Shown one piece after another: positions 42,677 through 52,620 of a stretch of DNA of 64,000 bases. Source of the DNA: Paramixta manurensis (GTDB lineage Bacteria > Pseudomonadota > Gammaproteobacteria > Enterobacterales > Enterobacteriaceae); the NCBI RefSeq assembly GCF_013285385.1, contig NZ_CP054212.1, forward strand, positions 4,464,001 through 4,528,000, written 5' to 3'. Both the position numbers and the translations under genes were made by a program. The number at the start of each line of letters is the position of its first letter. The first letter of the stretch is position 1. The notes beneath the pieces are model-generated. The model did not search any database and had not been told where the DNA came from. It saw only the letters and a program-made list of their open reading frames with translations.

Positions 42677-42721
42677 CCTCTTTCCCTTACGTCGTTCCGG
42701 CGCCGCCGGAGAGAGAAGTTA

Positions 42722-44068
42722 TTATTGTGGTGCCGGCTGAACCGCACGGCGATGGCGCGGACGAATTAGCCCGGCGCTATCAAATAGCCAATACAAAAGC
42801 TTGGCAACCAGAATACAAAAGCCAAATACGATACAGAAGAACACGACGCGGCTGGCAAACGCATCCAACCCCTCACGCGCCAGCACGATCATATTGAAAA
42901 CCGCACCGAAGCAAAAACTTTGCAAAACCGCTGCTTTGTAGCGGTTCTCTTCACGTTTGCCGCGTTCATACAGCCAATCGAACCATTTGATTATCAGGCC
43001 GACCGCAATTGCGCCCGGAGCAATAAATGCCGCGCCGCCCATCACCACCAGCGATCCAATCAATGTGGGCGAAATCGCCAGCCCGGAGTGGTTGTTCAGC
43101 ACTTCCCAGGTAAAGTAATTGGCGCTGTTAAGCACTATCGTCGGACGATGCGGCCATAACCAACCGGGAATAAAGACATAAAAATCCCGCACCATCGGCG
43201 CCAAGCCCTGAAAATCAATCTTGTGGTAGTTTTGCAACAATAATGCCAGGTTTTCCCACGGAGAAAAGGTGTCGCGCGTGAGATAGAGAAAAGTGTAAAA
43301 CGCTTCGGCGCCACTCACATCAAGGTTATAGCGGCGCAACGCCAGAACAAACATACCAACAATACTGAGCGCGCCCGCTACCGCCAACATCCATAACGAG
43401 ATCCAACCGCGAATAATGCCGATAAACAAAAACAGGGCAAACGCGATGATGATATTAGCGCGCGTACCGCCGACAATCACATAGGTCAGCAAACCGAAGG
43501 CCACGGTACTGACGAGGAAAAATAGCCAGCCGCGCAAGTTTTGCTTTAAGAAATAGCAAATCAACATCGCCGGGATAAAGAAGTAGAAGAAACGCTTGAG
43601 CGCCACGCCAGACACTTCACTCGAAAAGATTTGGCTATAAGAGTGCAGCCTAAATAACAGAAACCCGTTATGCAGGAAGAAAACCGCCACCGTACCGAGC
43701 GCAATCAACGCGAGTAACAGCCAAATGAGGTGCGCTTCAACCCGATTAATGGTAAACAGCGGATGTGTTACCGTTTCTCGTTTGGCGCGCAGACGGGTTT
43801 TATAACTGACGTAATAGATGCCGTAAAAACCGGTCGCCGCCAGCAACGCTTGCAACAGATACTCCGGCGGCACCACCGCGACGTTAAAACGCAAGACTAA
43901 AATGCAGGTCAGCGGGAAACCAAAATAGAACGTAAGCAGAAACAGTAACGAGAAGAAAACGTTAAAATTAAAACGTACCCGGCGAAATTCACGCCAGGTT
44001 AGCGTCAGGATAAAACCGAGTGACAGCAGGTAAACCACCAACAAGCCGCCAAACTGCGCGAGGCTCAT
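42722..44068 (-). CDS. wzyE: WzyE, ECA polymerase
   Basis: WzyE polymerises ECA repeat units at the periplasmic face of the inner membrane. The 448-residue polytopic protein has about eleven hydrophobic segments and a Wzy-like large periplasmic loop with FVFIPGWLWPHRPTI. Its ATG overlaps the wecF stop (44065-44068), so translation is coupled. The C-terminal tail (SAGLIRPRHRRAVQPAPQ) is basic. Confidence 0.95.
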   Translation of the reverse strand: MSLAQFGGLLVVYLLSLGFILTLTWREFRRVRFNFNVFFSLLFLLTFYFGFPLTCILVLRFNVAVVPPEYLLQALLAATGFYGIYYVSYKTRLRAKRETVTHPLFTINRVEAHLIWLLLALIALGTVAVFFLHNGFLLFRLHSYSQIFSSEVSGVALKRFFYFFIPAMLICYFLKQNLRGWLFFLVSTVAFGLLTYVIVGGTRANIIIAFALFLFIGIIRGWISLWMLAVAGALSIVGMFVLALRRYNLDVSGAEAFYTFLYLTRDTFSPWENLALLLQNYHKIDFQGLAPMVRDFYVFIPGWLWPHRPTIVLNSANYFTWEVLNNHSGLAISPTLIGSLVVMGGAAFIAPGAIAVGLIIKWFDWLYERGKREENRYKAAVLQSFCFGAVFNMIVLAREGLDAFASRVVFFCIVFGFCILVAKLLYWLFDSAGLIRPRHRRAVQPAPQ

Positions 44069-45138
44069 ACTGTCTCCCCTTCTGCAATGGTGAGCGCCTG
44101 CTTCCAGCCCTGCACAAAGGCGGGGTCGAAAAAGGCAATCTGTGACTTATCCAACTGCGTGAACTGGCGACGCGCTTCGGCTACCACCTCTTCACTCAGT
44201 GCATCTTCAGTAAAAAGCACCGGCACCTGCTGCTCAACCAAATCCTGCCAGAAAGGATTTTTCCGGCTCAACACAAACGGCACATTCGCCTGTATCAGTA
44301 GGCAAAGCGTACCAATGCCTTGTTGGCGTTCAAAAATAAAATACCCCAGATGGCAGCGTGCAATCAGCGCCAGATAGGCGGAGAAATCAAGCTTATCAAT
44401 GAGCAATTTCACCGTGCCAGGCTGAAATAAGGCATCCGCCGCCTGACGTATGCGTGCGATATACGCCTCATTATTGGCAGGATACCCTAACGGCACCACG
44501 ACGTTAACGCGATCGCCAAAGCGCTGGCGTATTGCCGTCAGCGCCTCAATGTGGCGGTTACTGGCATCGCCAGAGTTACCCAGCAGAATGGTAAATGGCG
44601 TCTCACCGCCCTCCGTGACAGGAGGCAACGCAGGCATTCGTGTGGGAAAATAGAGCAGCGAAGCGGGCACGCGCGCATGGCGCTGCTGATAATGGTTAAT
44701 ATCGCCACGGGTAGCAAACAGATGCGCAATACGCCCCTGCGCCCGGCGTCGTAACCAGTAAAATAACCGGAAATTCAGGCGACGCGACTCCTCATACAGA
44801 TCGGCTCCCCACACATGCCAGAAAACCTGGCGACGGCGTAAGCGCCCGCTTAACAACGCCAGCCACAACTGTGGATTAAACTGGCCGTGAAAGAAAAAGC
44901 GCCTCTGCCGATCCTGCGCGCGGGCGATCACCGCCTGTGCCAGCGTTTTTTTATCAGGAAAGACGCGGATCGAGAGCGCAGGCCAAGTATTAAGATCGAG
45001 ATTATCAGCGGCCACCACCATAAACTCGCGGGCGGCGGCGCAGGGCTGCTCCACGCTCATCACGTCATTGAAAAAACGCAGGACCGTTTGATTATGATGC
45101 GGGATATTCGAGCCCAATACGTGAATCAGTGTCGTCAT
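44065..45138 (-). CDS. wecF: WecF, TDP-Fuc4NAc transferase (ECA lipid III synthesis)
   Basis: WecF adds 4-acetamido-4,6-dideoxygalactose to lipid II, completing the ECA trisaccharide. The 357-residue protein starts MTTLIHVLGSNIPHHNQTVL and carries FFFHGQFNPQLWLALL and the nucleotide-sugar site region NSGDASNRH. I chose the ATG at 45138, which overlaps the wzxE stop and matches E. coli; the frame is open to 45249. Its stop overlaps wzyE. Confidence 0.95.
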   Translation of the reverse strand: MTTLIHVLGSNIPHHNQTVLRFFNDVMSVEQPCAAAREFMVVAADNLDLNTWPALSIRVFPDKKTLAQAVIARAQDRQRRFFFHGQFNPQLWLALLSGRLRRRQVFWHVWGADLYEESRRLNFRLFYWLRRRAQGRIAHLFATRGDINHYQQRHARVPASLLYFPTRMPALPPVTEGGETPFTILLGNSGDASNRHIEALTAIRQRFGDRVNVVVPLGYPANNEAYIARIRQAADALFQPGTVKLLIDKLDFSAYLALIARCHLGYFIFERQQGIGTLCLLIQANVPFVLSRKNPFWQDLVEQQVPVLFTEDALSEEVVAEARRQFTQLDKSQIAFFDPAFVQGWKQALTIAEGETV

Positions 45139-46385
45139 ACTTTCCGGCGATAAATTAAAAAAGTGCAAAAACAGAGCGCGAAATAGACCAAATAGGTTGC
45201 CAGATAGGCTTGCGCCGCGCCGGTTGCGCCATGTAGCGGGATCAACCAACGCGAAAAAGCCGTCAGCAAGATGAACTGGCTTATCTCTGTCAAAATATAA
45301 AAGCGCAGCGACGCTTTGGCGATAACCAGGTATCCGAAAACATAGGCGCCCACTTTTAACACATCGCCCGGTAACTGCCAGATAAACAGGTCGCGCATGC
45401 CGTAAAATTTAGAGGAAAACAGCAGCCAGATGGCAAAATCACGCAATAGCCAGATACAGAAACTGACCGCCGCCACCGCCGGGATCACAAAACGTAACGC
45501 CCGGAAAATTTCACGCGAGATTTCCGCTTTACCGGTCAGCCGCGAAAGCGTCGGCAGCAGATAAACGCTAAATGTCGCGGTAATAAATTGCAGATAAGCA
45601 TCGGAAATACTGGTTACGCCCTGCCATAGCCCAACCTCCTCCCAGCTATAACGGGCGGCCAGGAGATTTCGCATCATCATCCACGCCACCGGCAATGTCA
45701 CTGAAGTAATCAACGCCATCAGCGTAAACTTCGACAGTGAGCGCGCCAGTTCAGCGTGCCAGCAAGGCATTAAGTAACCCAGCGGTAAATGGTCACGCCT
45801 TGCCAATAACCAGGCGGCGGGGATCACCACCAATGCCGGTACTAACGCCAGGCCCAGTAAGGCGCCGCTATAGCCGCCCAGCCAATGACAAATAAACCAC
45901 GCCAGCACACCAATCAGGCTACCCAATATCACCGCTAACGCATTACCTTGCGCGTCACGAAACCCTTTCATGATAGCCAGCGAGAGGTTTGCCCAGGCAA
46001 TCCCCATTTGTAGAAAAGCCACCAGACGAATCACGTCCTGGTAACCGTTGTGCCCAAATAATCCCTCGCTGATCGGTTCTGCGGCTAGCAGGAAAACCAG
46101 CGCCAACAAGGTTGAAAACCCAAGCACCATCGCTGATGCGGTGCCGGTTACCGCTTTTAAACGCGCAGGCTGTTGCTGATATTCCGCCACATATTTAGTC
46201 ACGCCGTTAAAGATACCGGCACCGGCGAGTACCCCTAATACTGTAATTAACTGGCGAAAATTCCCCGCTTGCCCCACGCCGCCAGGACCATAACTGACCG
46301 CCAGTAATTTCACCACCGCCAGCCCGGTCACAATCTTTACCAAGGTAGAGGCGGCGGTCCATACCGATGCTTTAGCAATAGACAT
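45135..46385 (-). CDS. wzxE: WzxE, ECA lipid III flippase
   Basis: WzxE flips the undecaprenyl-linked ECA trisaccharide across the inner membrane. The 416-residue polytopic protein (about twelve helices) is an MOP/Wzx-family transporter. It starts MSIAKASVWTAASTLVKIVTG, typical of the family. The start is 1 base from the wecE stop. It overlaps wecF by four bases. Confidence 0.94.
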   Translation of the reverse strand: MSIAKASVWTAASTLVKIVTGLAVVKLLAVSYGPGGVGQAGNFRQLITVLGVLAGAGIFNGVTKYVAEYQQQPARLKAVTGTASAMVLGFSTLLALVFLLAAEPISEGLFGHNGYQDVIRLVAFLQMGIAWANLSLAIMKGFRDAQGNALAVILGSLIGVLAWFICHWLGGYSGALLGLALVPALVVIPAAWLLARRDHLPLGYLMPCWHAELARSLSKFTLMALITSVTLPVAWMMMRNLLAARYSWEEVGLWQGVTSISDAYLQFITATFSVYLLPTLSRLTGKAEISREIFRALRFVIPAVAAVSFCIWLLRDFAIWLLFSSKFYGMRDLFIWQLPGDVLKVGAYVFGYLVIAKASLRFYILTEISQFILLTAFSRWLIPLHGATGAAQAYLATYLVYFALCFCTFLIYRRKV

Positions 46386-46386
46386 A

Positions 46387-47517
46387 TCAGGAGAAGAAGC
46401 TCAGTAACGAGTTGAGCACCGTATTGTGATTATTTTCCGATAGATTATAAAACAGCGGCAGGCGTAACAGCCGCTCGCTTTCTACCGTGGTGTAACGATC
46501 TTCACCATCAAAGCGACCAAAACGTTGGCCTGCCGGGGAAGAGTGCAACGGAATATAGTGAAACACCGCCAGGATTTCGGCTTCTTTTAACCAGCGAATC
46601 AACGCCGCGCGGTCTTCTTCATCACGCAACTTAATGTAAAACATATGAGCATTGTGGCGGCACTGTGGCGGCACGGAGGGTAGCGTGATGCGCCCACTGG
46701 CGGCGATCGGCTGCAGCGCGTCGTAATAACGCTGCCAGAGATGGAGGCGTTGTTGGTTGATGCGTGTCGCAGCATCCAACTGCGCCCAAAGGTAAGCGGC
46801 CTGGATATCGGACATCAGATAACTGGAGCCGATATCACGCCAGGTATATTTATCCACCTGGCCGCGGAAAAACTGGCTGCGATTAGTACCCTTCTCGCGA
46901 ATAATTTCCGCGCGTTCCACCAACGACTTATCGTTAATTAACGTCGCGCCACCTTCACCGCCTGCGGTATAGTTTTTGGTTTCATGAAAACTGAAACAAC
47001 CGATATGACCAATGCTACCTAACGCTTTACCACGCCAGTTCGACATCACGCCCTGCGCCGCATCTTCAATCACGTACAGCTTATATTTTTCCGCCAGCGC
47101 CATGATCACATCCATGTCGCAGGCGACGCCTGCGTAGTGAACGGGCACTATGGCACGCGTTTTAGCGGTAATCGCCGCTTCAATCCGCGTTTCGTCGATA
47201 TTCATGGTATCCGGACGGATGTCGACAAACACAATGGTGGCGCCGCGTAACACGAAAGCATTAGCGGTAGAGACGAAGGTATAGCTCGGCATGATGACTT
47301 CATCACCCGGCTGAATATCAATCAGCATGGCCGCCATTTCTAAAGATGCGGTGCAGGAAGGCGTCAGCAACACTTTTTTGCTGCCGAAATGCTGTTCCAG
47401 CCACTGCTGACAACGGCGGGTAAACCCGCCGTCGCCGCAGAGTTTGCCGCTCTCCATCGCCGACTGCATATATTCGAGTTCGGTTCCCACCACTGGTGGC
47501 GCGTTAAATGGAATCAT
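46387..47517 (-). CDS. wecE: WecE, TDP-4-oxo-6-deoxyglucose transaminase
   Basis: A PLP-dependent aminotransferase making TDP-4-amino-4,6-dideoxygalactose for ECA. The 376 residues start MIPFNAPPVVG as in E. coli. The PLP lysine lies in SFHETKNYTAGGEGG. The preceding VIEDAAQGV carries the PLP-pyridine Asp. The ATG at 47517 follows the wecD stop by four bases; the open frame to 47562 has no support. Confidence 0.97.
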   Translation of the reverse strand: MIPFNAPPVVGTELEYMQSAMESGKLCGDGGFTRRCQQWLEQHFGSKKVLLTPSCTASLEMAAMLIDIQPGDEVIMPSYTFVSTANAFVLRGATIVFVDIRPDTMNIDETRIEAAITAKTRAIVPVHYAGVACDMDVIMALAEKYKLYVIEDAAQGVMSNWRGKALGSIGHIGCFSFHETKNYTAGGEGGATLINDKSLVERAEIIREKGTNRSQFFRGQVDKYTWRDIGSSYLMSDIQAAYLWAQLDAATRINQQRLHLWQRYYDALQPIAASGRITLPSVPPQCRHNAHMFYIKLRDEEDRAALIRWLKEAEILAVFHYIPLHSSPAGQRFGRFDGEDRYTTVESERLLRLPLFYNLSENNHNTVLNSLLSFFS

Positions 47518-47521
47518 CGGA

Positions 47522-48214
47522 TTACCTGTATAACCAGTAAGCGGTGCTTTCAAGTGTTGCACCGCAGCGAAGATAGAGCCGCATCGCGGCTACGTTGCTT
47601 AGTTGTGTCGCCACGCGTAACCGCGTTAGCCGATGTGCATTACACCAATCCGCCGCTGCCAGCACTAACCGGGCGCCAACGCCTTGCCCTCGCGCTTCGG
47701 GTACCGATGCCAGCAAACCGATTCGCGCTTCATCGTTCGCCAGCTTACGCAGCGAGACAAATCCTTGCAGCCTTCCCTGTTGATCGGTGGCGAGCAAACA
47801 CTGATGATCGAAAGTACCCTGCACCGCATTTTCCACCCATTGAGCGTAAAAGCGCGCGCTGGCATCCGGCGGATACCACGGTGCACGAAAGCGGCTCAGC
47901 GCGAAAGCTTCTGCAGCTACCGCGCGCAACGCCGGAATATGTTCCGCCCGTGCGATGCGAATACCGCTTTGCCGCGTGGTGGTCTCTATCGGCAGCGCCA
48001 GGTCGGCTTCGCCCTCAACTAAATGAAAACCACATTGTCCTAGCCAATCTAACGCCGCCGTCTGCTGCGCCGAAACCTTCGCCTGCACCAGATCGAAATC
48101 ATCCAGACGCGCCAACTCAAGCGCCTGCGTATCATCCAACGTCAGTAGTGCGCTATGGCGGTTAAAAAACTGATTTTCCCACTCCAGCGGTTTAATACTG
48201 GCGCGGGCGTGCAT
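47522..48214 (-). CDS. wecD: WecD, TDP-fucosamine acetyltransferase
   Basis: A GNAT acetyltransferase that acetylates TDP-Fuc4N to TDP-Fuc4NAc. The 230-residue protein has the acetyl-CoA loop in VPEARGQGVGARL and ends with LRVATQLSNVAAMRLYLRCGA. The ATG at 48214 (MHARASIKPLEWENQFF) matches the E. coli start and lies 23 bases inside the end of rffH. The frame runs on to 48289, but that segment is simply rffH read in another frame. Confidence 0.94.
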   Translation of the reverse strand: MHARASIKPLEWENQFFNRHSALLTLDDTQALELARLDDFDLVQAKVSAQQTAALDWLGQCGFHLVEGEADLALPIETTTRQSGIRIARAEHIPALRAVAAEAFALSRFRAPWYPPDASARFYAQWVENAVQGTFDHQCLLATDQQGRLQGFVSLRKLANDEARIGLLASVPEARGQGVGARLVLAAADWCNAHRLTRLRVATQLSNVAAMRLYLRCGATLESTAYWLYR

Positions 48215-49073
48215 GGAGAATATCCAATAAGTATTTACCGTAGCCGGTCTTTGCCAGCGCCTCTGCCGCGATGCGAACTGCGTCATCATCTAACCAGCCG
48301 TTGCGCCAACCGATCTCTTCCAGGCAGGCAATTTTAAAGCCCTGGCGCTTTTCAACGGTTTGAACAAAGGTACTGGCCTCAATCAGGCTATCGTGTGTGC
48401 CGGTATCCAGCCATGCGAATCCACGCCCTAACAGTTCGACGGTTAATTCACCACGCGCCAAGTACATTTGGTTAATGCTGGTGATTTCCAACTCGCCACG
48501 CGGCGAAGGCTTCACCTGTTTGGCGAAATCAATCACTTGATTATCGTAGAAATAGAGACCGGTTACCGCCCACCGGGAACGCGGATTCTGCGGTTTTTCC
48601 TCAATCGACAGCGCGCGGAAATTGTCATCAAACTCCACGACACCGAAACGCTCCGGATCCATCACCTGGTAACCAAAAACCGTTGCGCCACGCGTTTGTG
48701 CCGCCACTTTTTTCAATTTGGGACTGAACCCTTGCCCAAACCAAATATTATCGCCCAACGCCAGGCAACAGGCATCTTTCCCAATAAAGGTTTCACCGAT
48801 CAAGAACGCCTGCGCCAACCCATCCGGGCTAGGCTGGCTGGCATAGTGCAGATGGATGCCAAAATCCGAGCCATCGCCCAGCAGACGCTGGAAGTGCGGC
48901 AACTCTTCTGGCGTAGTAATGATCAGAATATCGCGGATACCGGCCAACATTAGCACCGATAGCGGATAGTAAATCATCGGCTTATCGTAAATTGGCAGGA
49001 GCTGCTTCGAAATGCCGCGCGTAATCGGATGAAGCCGCGTGCCGGAGCCACCCGCCAGGATAATGCCTTTCAT
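48192..49073 (-). CDS. rffH: RffH (RmlA2), glucose-1-phosphate thymidylyltransferase
   Basis: RffH makes TDP-glucose from glucose-1-phosphate and dTTP for the Fuc4NAc branch. The 293-residue protein starts MKGIILAGGSGTRLHPIT, with the GGSGTRL nucleotide motif, then KPMIYYPLS and ALGDNIWFGQG (metal Asp). It follows rffG by three bases and overlaps wecD by 23 bases. Confidence 0.97.
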   Translation of the reverse strand: MKGIILAGGSGTRLHPITRGISKQLLPIYDKPMIYYPLSVLMLAGIRDILIITTPEELPHFQRLLGDGSDFGIHLHYASQPSPDGLAQAFLIGETFIGKDACCLALGDNIWFGQGFSPKLKKVAAQTRGATVFGYQVMDPERFGVVEFDDNFRALSIEEKPQNPRSRWAVTGLYFYDNQVIDFAKQVKPSPRGELEITSINQMYLARGELTVELLGRGFAWLDTGTHDSLIEASTFVQTVEKRQGFKIACLEEIGWRNGWLDDDAVRIAAEALAKTGYGKYLLDILHARPRQY

Positions 49074-49076
49074 CGC

Positions 49077-50177
49077 TTACTCCTTCGCTGCCGCACTCGG
49101 TGGTGGTGAAGATTCGGCCAGGCCGAGGCGCTCTCCCCGATAGCTGCCGTCGAGAATATCGCGCCACCATGTTTGGTGGTTCAGGAACCAGATAACGGTT
49201 TTGCGAATACCGCTTTCAAACGTTTCCTGCGGGCGCCAACCCAACTCGCGTTCAATTTTAGCGGCATCAATCGCGTAACGCAGATCATGCCCCGGACGAT
49301 CGGCCACTCGGGTGATCAAATCACGATATTGACTCACGCCCGCCGGTTTATTTGGCGCCAGCTCTTCCAGCAACTCACACAGCGTTTCGACCACCTCAAT
49401 ATTTCGACGTTCATTATGGCCGCCAATATTATAGGTTTCACCGACGACGCCCGCCGTGACTACGGTATAGAGCGCACGCGCGTGATCGTCGACATACAGC
49501 CAATCCCGAATTTGACCGCCGTTACCATAGACCGGCAGCGGTTTGCCCGCCAGCGCATTAATAATCATCAGCGGGATCAGTTTTTCCGGAAAGTGATAGG
49601 GCCCATAATTATTGGAGCAATTAGTCACAACCACCGGTAAACCATAGGTACGCATCCAGGCGCGCGCCAAATGATCGCTACTGGCTTTGCTGGCGGAATA
49701 GGGGCTGCTCGGCGCATAGGGCGTGGTTTCAGTAAACTTATCCTCCACACCATGCAGATCGCCAAAGACTTCATCGGTTGAGATGTGATGGAAAAGAAAA
49801 TCGTTTTTTTTCTTCCCCTCCAGCGTTTGCCAGTAATGGCGCGCAGCTTCCAGTAGCTGGTAAGTGCCAACGATATTGGTTTCAATGAACGCGATCGGGC
49901 CATCAATAGAACGATCAACATGGCTCTCGGCCGCCAAATGCATAATGCAATCCGGTTGATAACCGGCCAAAACGCGATCCACTGCCGCACGCTGACAAAT
50001 ATCAACCTGTTCAAAAGCAAAACGCGGTGAGTCCGCCACCGTTGCCAGTGAAGCCAAATTGCCCGCATAACTCAGTTTATCTACCACCACCACGTGGTGG
50101 TGGGTGTGCTCAATCAAAAACCTGACAACCGCCGAACCGATAAACCCGGCGCCGCCGGTCACCAAAAACTGTTTCAT
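49077..50177 (-). CDS. rffG: RffG, dTDP-glucose 4,6-dehydratase
   Basis: RffG oxidises and dehydrates TDP-glucose to TDP-4-oxo-6-deoxyglucose. The 366-residue SDR protein shows the Rossmann motif TGGAGFIGSAVV. The active-site STDEVFGDL supplies Thr, Asp, Glu, and the Tyr/Lys pair lies in SSPYSASKASSDH. The ATG at 50177 follows AAGGAG by seven bases and overlaps the wecC stop (ATGA). A GTG two codons earlier is open but too close to the ribosome site. The C-terminal extension is Pro/Ala rich. Confidence 0.97.
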   Translation of the reverse strand: MKQFLVTGGAGFIGSAVVRFLIEHTHHHVVVVDKLSYAGNLASLATVADSPRFAFEQVDICQRAAVDRVLAGYQPDCIMHLAAESHVDRSIDGPIAFIETNIVGTYQLLEAARHYWQTLEGKKKNDFLFHHISTDEVFGDLHGVEDKFTETTPYAPSSPYSASKASSDHLARAWMRTYGLPVVVTNCSNNYGPYHFPEKLIPLMIINALAGKPLPVYGNGGQIRDWLYVDDHARALYTVVTAGVVGETYNIGGHNERRNIEVVETLCELLEELAPNKPAGVSQYRDLITRVADRPGHDLRYAIDAAKIERELGWRPQETFESGIRKTVIWFLNHQTWWRDILDGSYRGERLGLAESSPPPSAAAKE

Positions 50178-51436
50178 CGCCACACTCCTTTGGTATCCAC
50201 CACCCAGCGTTGCTTAATCTGTGACGGCGCAATCGCTTTAAACGGCTGATGATCGACCAGCATGACTAAAACATCGGCCTGTGCCAACGCCTGCTCCAGC
50301 GTCACCAACGTTGCCTCGCGAGCCAGTTTCGGCGGGATAGTATGCACATTAGGTTCCGTCACCCAGGTTTCACCGGGGTTCCATTCGGCGATCAGATGGG
50401 CGACCTCCATCGCCGGGCTTTCGCGTAAATCATCAATGTTCGGCTTGAAAGCCAGACCAAAACAGGCAATTTTCAGGTCGGCGGCGCGTTTGCCCTCGGC
50501 AGCCAGACAATCCGCCACGGTGGCTTTTACTTGTTTAAGCACCCAATGCGGCTTGGCGTCGTTAACTTCACGCGCGGTGCGGATTAAGCGCGCCAGGTCA
50601 GGGTTTTGCGCCACGATAAACCACGGATCCACCGCGATGCAGTGCCCGCCTACGCCCGGCCCAGGTTGCAATATATTGACGCGCGGATGCCGGTTAGCCA
50701 GCCGGATTAGCTCCCAAACATCAATCCCCTGTTCAGCGCAGATAAGCGATAGCTCATTGGCGAAAGCGATATTGACGTCGCGGAAACTGTTTTCCGTTAG
50801 CTTACACATTTCCGCAGTACGCGCGTTGGTGACGACGCACTCTCCTTCGAGGAAAATTTGATAAAGCTCGCAGGCGCGCGCAGAACAGGCTGGCGTCATG
50901 CCACCGATAACCCGATCATTTTTGATTAATTCAACCATCACTTGCCCCGGCAGCACGCGCTCCGGACAGTAAGCGATGTGGATTTCGGCCGCCTCGCCAG
51001 CATCCTGTGGGAAGCGCAAATCCGGGCGAGCCTGTGCCAGCCATTCGGCCATTTGCTCGGTCGCACCGACTGGCGAGGTGGACTCCAAAATCACCAAATC
51101 ACCTTTTTTCAGCACCGGCGCCAGGGATTCAGCGGCAGCGCGAACCCAAGTCATATCCGGCTGATGGTCGCCTGCAAACGGCGTAGGAACCGCAATCAAA
51201 AAGGCATCCGCCGCCAACGGTTGCGACACGGCACGCAAAAAGCCTTGTTCTACCGCCTCCTTGACCACGCGATCCAGATCCGGCTCCACGATATGAATTT
51301 CACCGCGATTAATGGTATCAACCGCGTGGGTATTAATATCAACCCCCACTACCGACGTTTTTCTTGAAGCAAACGCGGCAGCGGTTGGAAGGCCAATATA
51401 ACCCAGCCCGATCACGGAAATAGTTTTAAAACTCAT
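50174..51436 (-). CDS. wecC: WecC, UDP-N-acetyl-D-mannosaminuronic acid dehydrogenase
   Basis: WecC oxidises UDP-ManNAc to UDP-ManNAcA with two NAD+. The 420 residues equal E. coli length. The Rossmann start is SVIGLGYIGLPTAAAF, followed by the catalytic VGGHCIAVDPWF cysteine motif and the hinge KLTENSFRDVNIAFANE. The ATG overlaps the wecB stop (ATGA). Confidence 0.97.
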   Translation of the reverse strand: MSFKTISVIGLGYIGLPTAAAFASRKTSVVGVDINTHAVDTINRGEIHIVEPDLDRVVKEAVEQGFLRAVSQPLAADAFLIAVPTPFAGDHQPDMTWVRAAAESLAPVLKKGDLVILESTSPVGATEQMAEWLAQARPDLRFPQDAGEAAEIHIAYCPERVLPGQVMVELIKNDRVIGGMTPACSARACELYQIFLEGECVVTNARTAEMCKLTENSFRDVNIAFANELSLICAEQGIDVWELIRLANRHPRVNILQPGPGVGGHCIAVDPWFIVAQNPDLARLIRTAREVNDAKPHWVLKQVKATVADCLAAEGKRAADLKIACFGLAFKPNIDDLRESPAMEVAHLIAEWNPGETWVTEPNVHTIPPKLAREATLVTLEQALAQADVLVMLVDHQPFKAIAPSQIKQRWVVDTKGVWR

Positions 51437-52569
51437 AGCGTTACTCTGTTATCTTTTAGCGCCTGCAAAACCTGCGCGCAGGCATGCCCATCCCCATAGG
51501 GATTATGTGCGTGGCTCATGGCATGCCAGGCCGCTTCATCATCCAGCAAGCGCGTGACTTCCGATACAATTTTGGCGATATCCGTTCCGACCAGGCGCAC
51601 CGTGCCAGCATCAATCGCTTCCGGGCGCTCGGTAGTTTCACGCATCACCAACACTGGTTTTCCGAGCGAAGGCGCCTCTTCCTGAATACCGCCGGAGTCC
51701 GTCAGGATCAACCAGGATTTATGCATCAGATAGACGAACGGCAAGTACTCCTGCGGCTCAATTAAGACAATGTTTTCAATATCGCGCAGAATACGGTTAA
51801 CCGGCTCGCTCACATTGGGATTGAGGTGCACCGGATACACAATTTGTACCTCAGGGTGCGTACGAGCAATCTCCGCCAAGGCGCTGCAAATACGCTCAAA
51901 CCCGCCGCCGAAGCTTTCGCGCCGATGGCCGGTAACCAAAATCATCTTTTTATTTTCGTCGAGAAACGGATAACGCGCAGCCAGGCTGCGGTACAATGCT
52001 TCATCAGATAACACTCGGTCACGAACCCATAACAGAGCATCGATCACCGTGTTACCGGTGACAAAGATACGTTCAGCGGACAAACCTTCACGTACCAGAT
52101 TTTGCCGGGCATTTTCCGTTGGGGCGAAGTGCCAGGTCGCCAGATGACCGGTTAATTTACGATTGGCCTCTTCTGGCCACGGCGAATAGAGATCGCCGGT
52201 TCGCAACCCGGCCTCAACGTGGCCGACCGGAATCCGGTGATAAAACGCAGCGAGGCTGGCAGCCAGCGTGGTGGTGGTATCGCCATGAACCAGCACGACA
52301 TCGGGTCGAAAGGAGGTAAACACGTCCTTCAGCCCTTCCAGAATACGGCAGGTAATTTCCGTCAGCCCCTGTTCCGGCCGCATAATATTGAGATCATAGT
52401 CGGGCACTAGCGTAAACAGGCGCAGCACCTGGTCCAGCATTTCTCGATGCTGTCCGGTTACGCAAAGGCGAGATTCAAAAGCCTCATCCTGGGCTAAAGC
52501 ATGGACCAGCGGCGCCATTTTTATCGCCTCCGGTCGCGTGCCAAAAACTGTAAGAACTTTCACTGTCAT
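51433..52569 (-). CDS. wecB: WecB, UDP-GlcNAc 2-epimerase
   Basis: WecB interconverts UDP-GlcNAc and UDP-ManNAc, feeding WecC. The 378-residue protein has VLTVFGTRPEAIKMAPLVHAL at its N-terminus and the signatures LVHGDTTTTLA, HVEAGLRTGD and LTDSGGIQEEAPSLGKP. I chose the ATG at 52569 (MTVKVLTVF) after AAAGAGA; a GTG two codons later (52563) coincides with the E. coli start and is a real alternative. The open frame to 52620 is unsupported. Confidence 0.96.
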   Translation of the reverse strand: MTVKVLTVFGTRPEAIKMAPLVHALAQDEAFESRLCVTGQHREMLDQVLRLFTLVPDYDLNIMRPEQGLTEITCRILEGLKDVFTSFRPDVVLVHGDTTTTLAASLAAFYHRIPVGHVEAGLRTGDLYSPWPEEANRKLTGHLATWHFAPTENARQNLVREGLSAERIFVTGNTVIDALLWVRDRVLSDEALYRSLAARYPFLDENKKMILVTGHRRESFGGGFERICSALAEIARTHPEVQIVYPVHLNPNVSEPVNRILRDIENIVLIEPQEYLPFVYLMHKSWLILTDSGGIQEEAPSLGKPVLVMRETTERPEAIDAGTVRLVGTDIAKIVSEVTRLLDDEAAWHAMSHAHNPYGDGHACAQVLQALKDNRVTL

Positions 52570-52620
52570 TCTCTTTGTTCGTTTACCGCTGCCGCAATAA
52601 AGGCCACGGTAAGCGCGCAT

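Noticed and set aside
47389..48165. A 258-codon open frame on the plus strand
   Set aside because: It is fully antisense to wecE/wecD, which match their families strongly. The translation is Pro/Arg/His rich and looks like no protein family.
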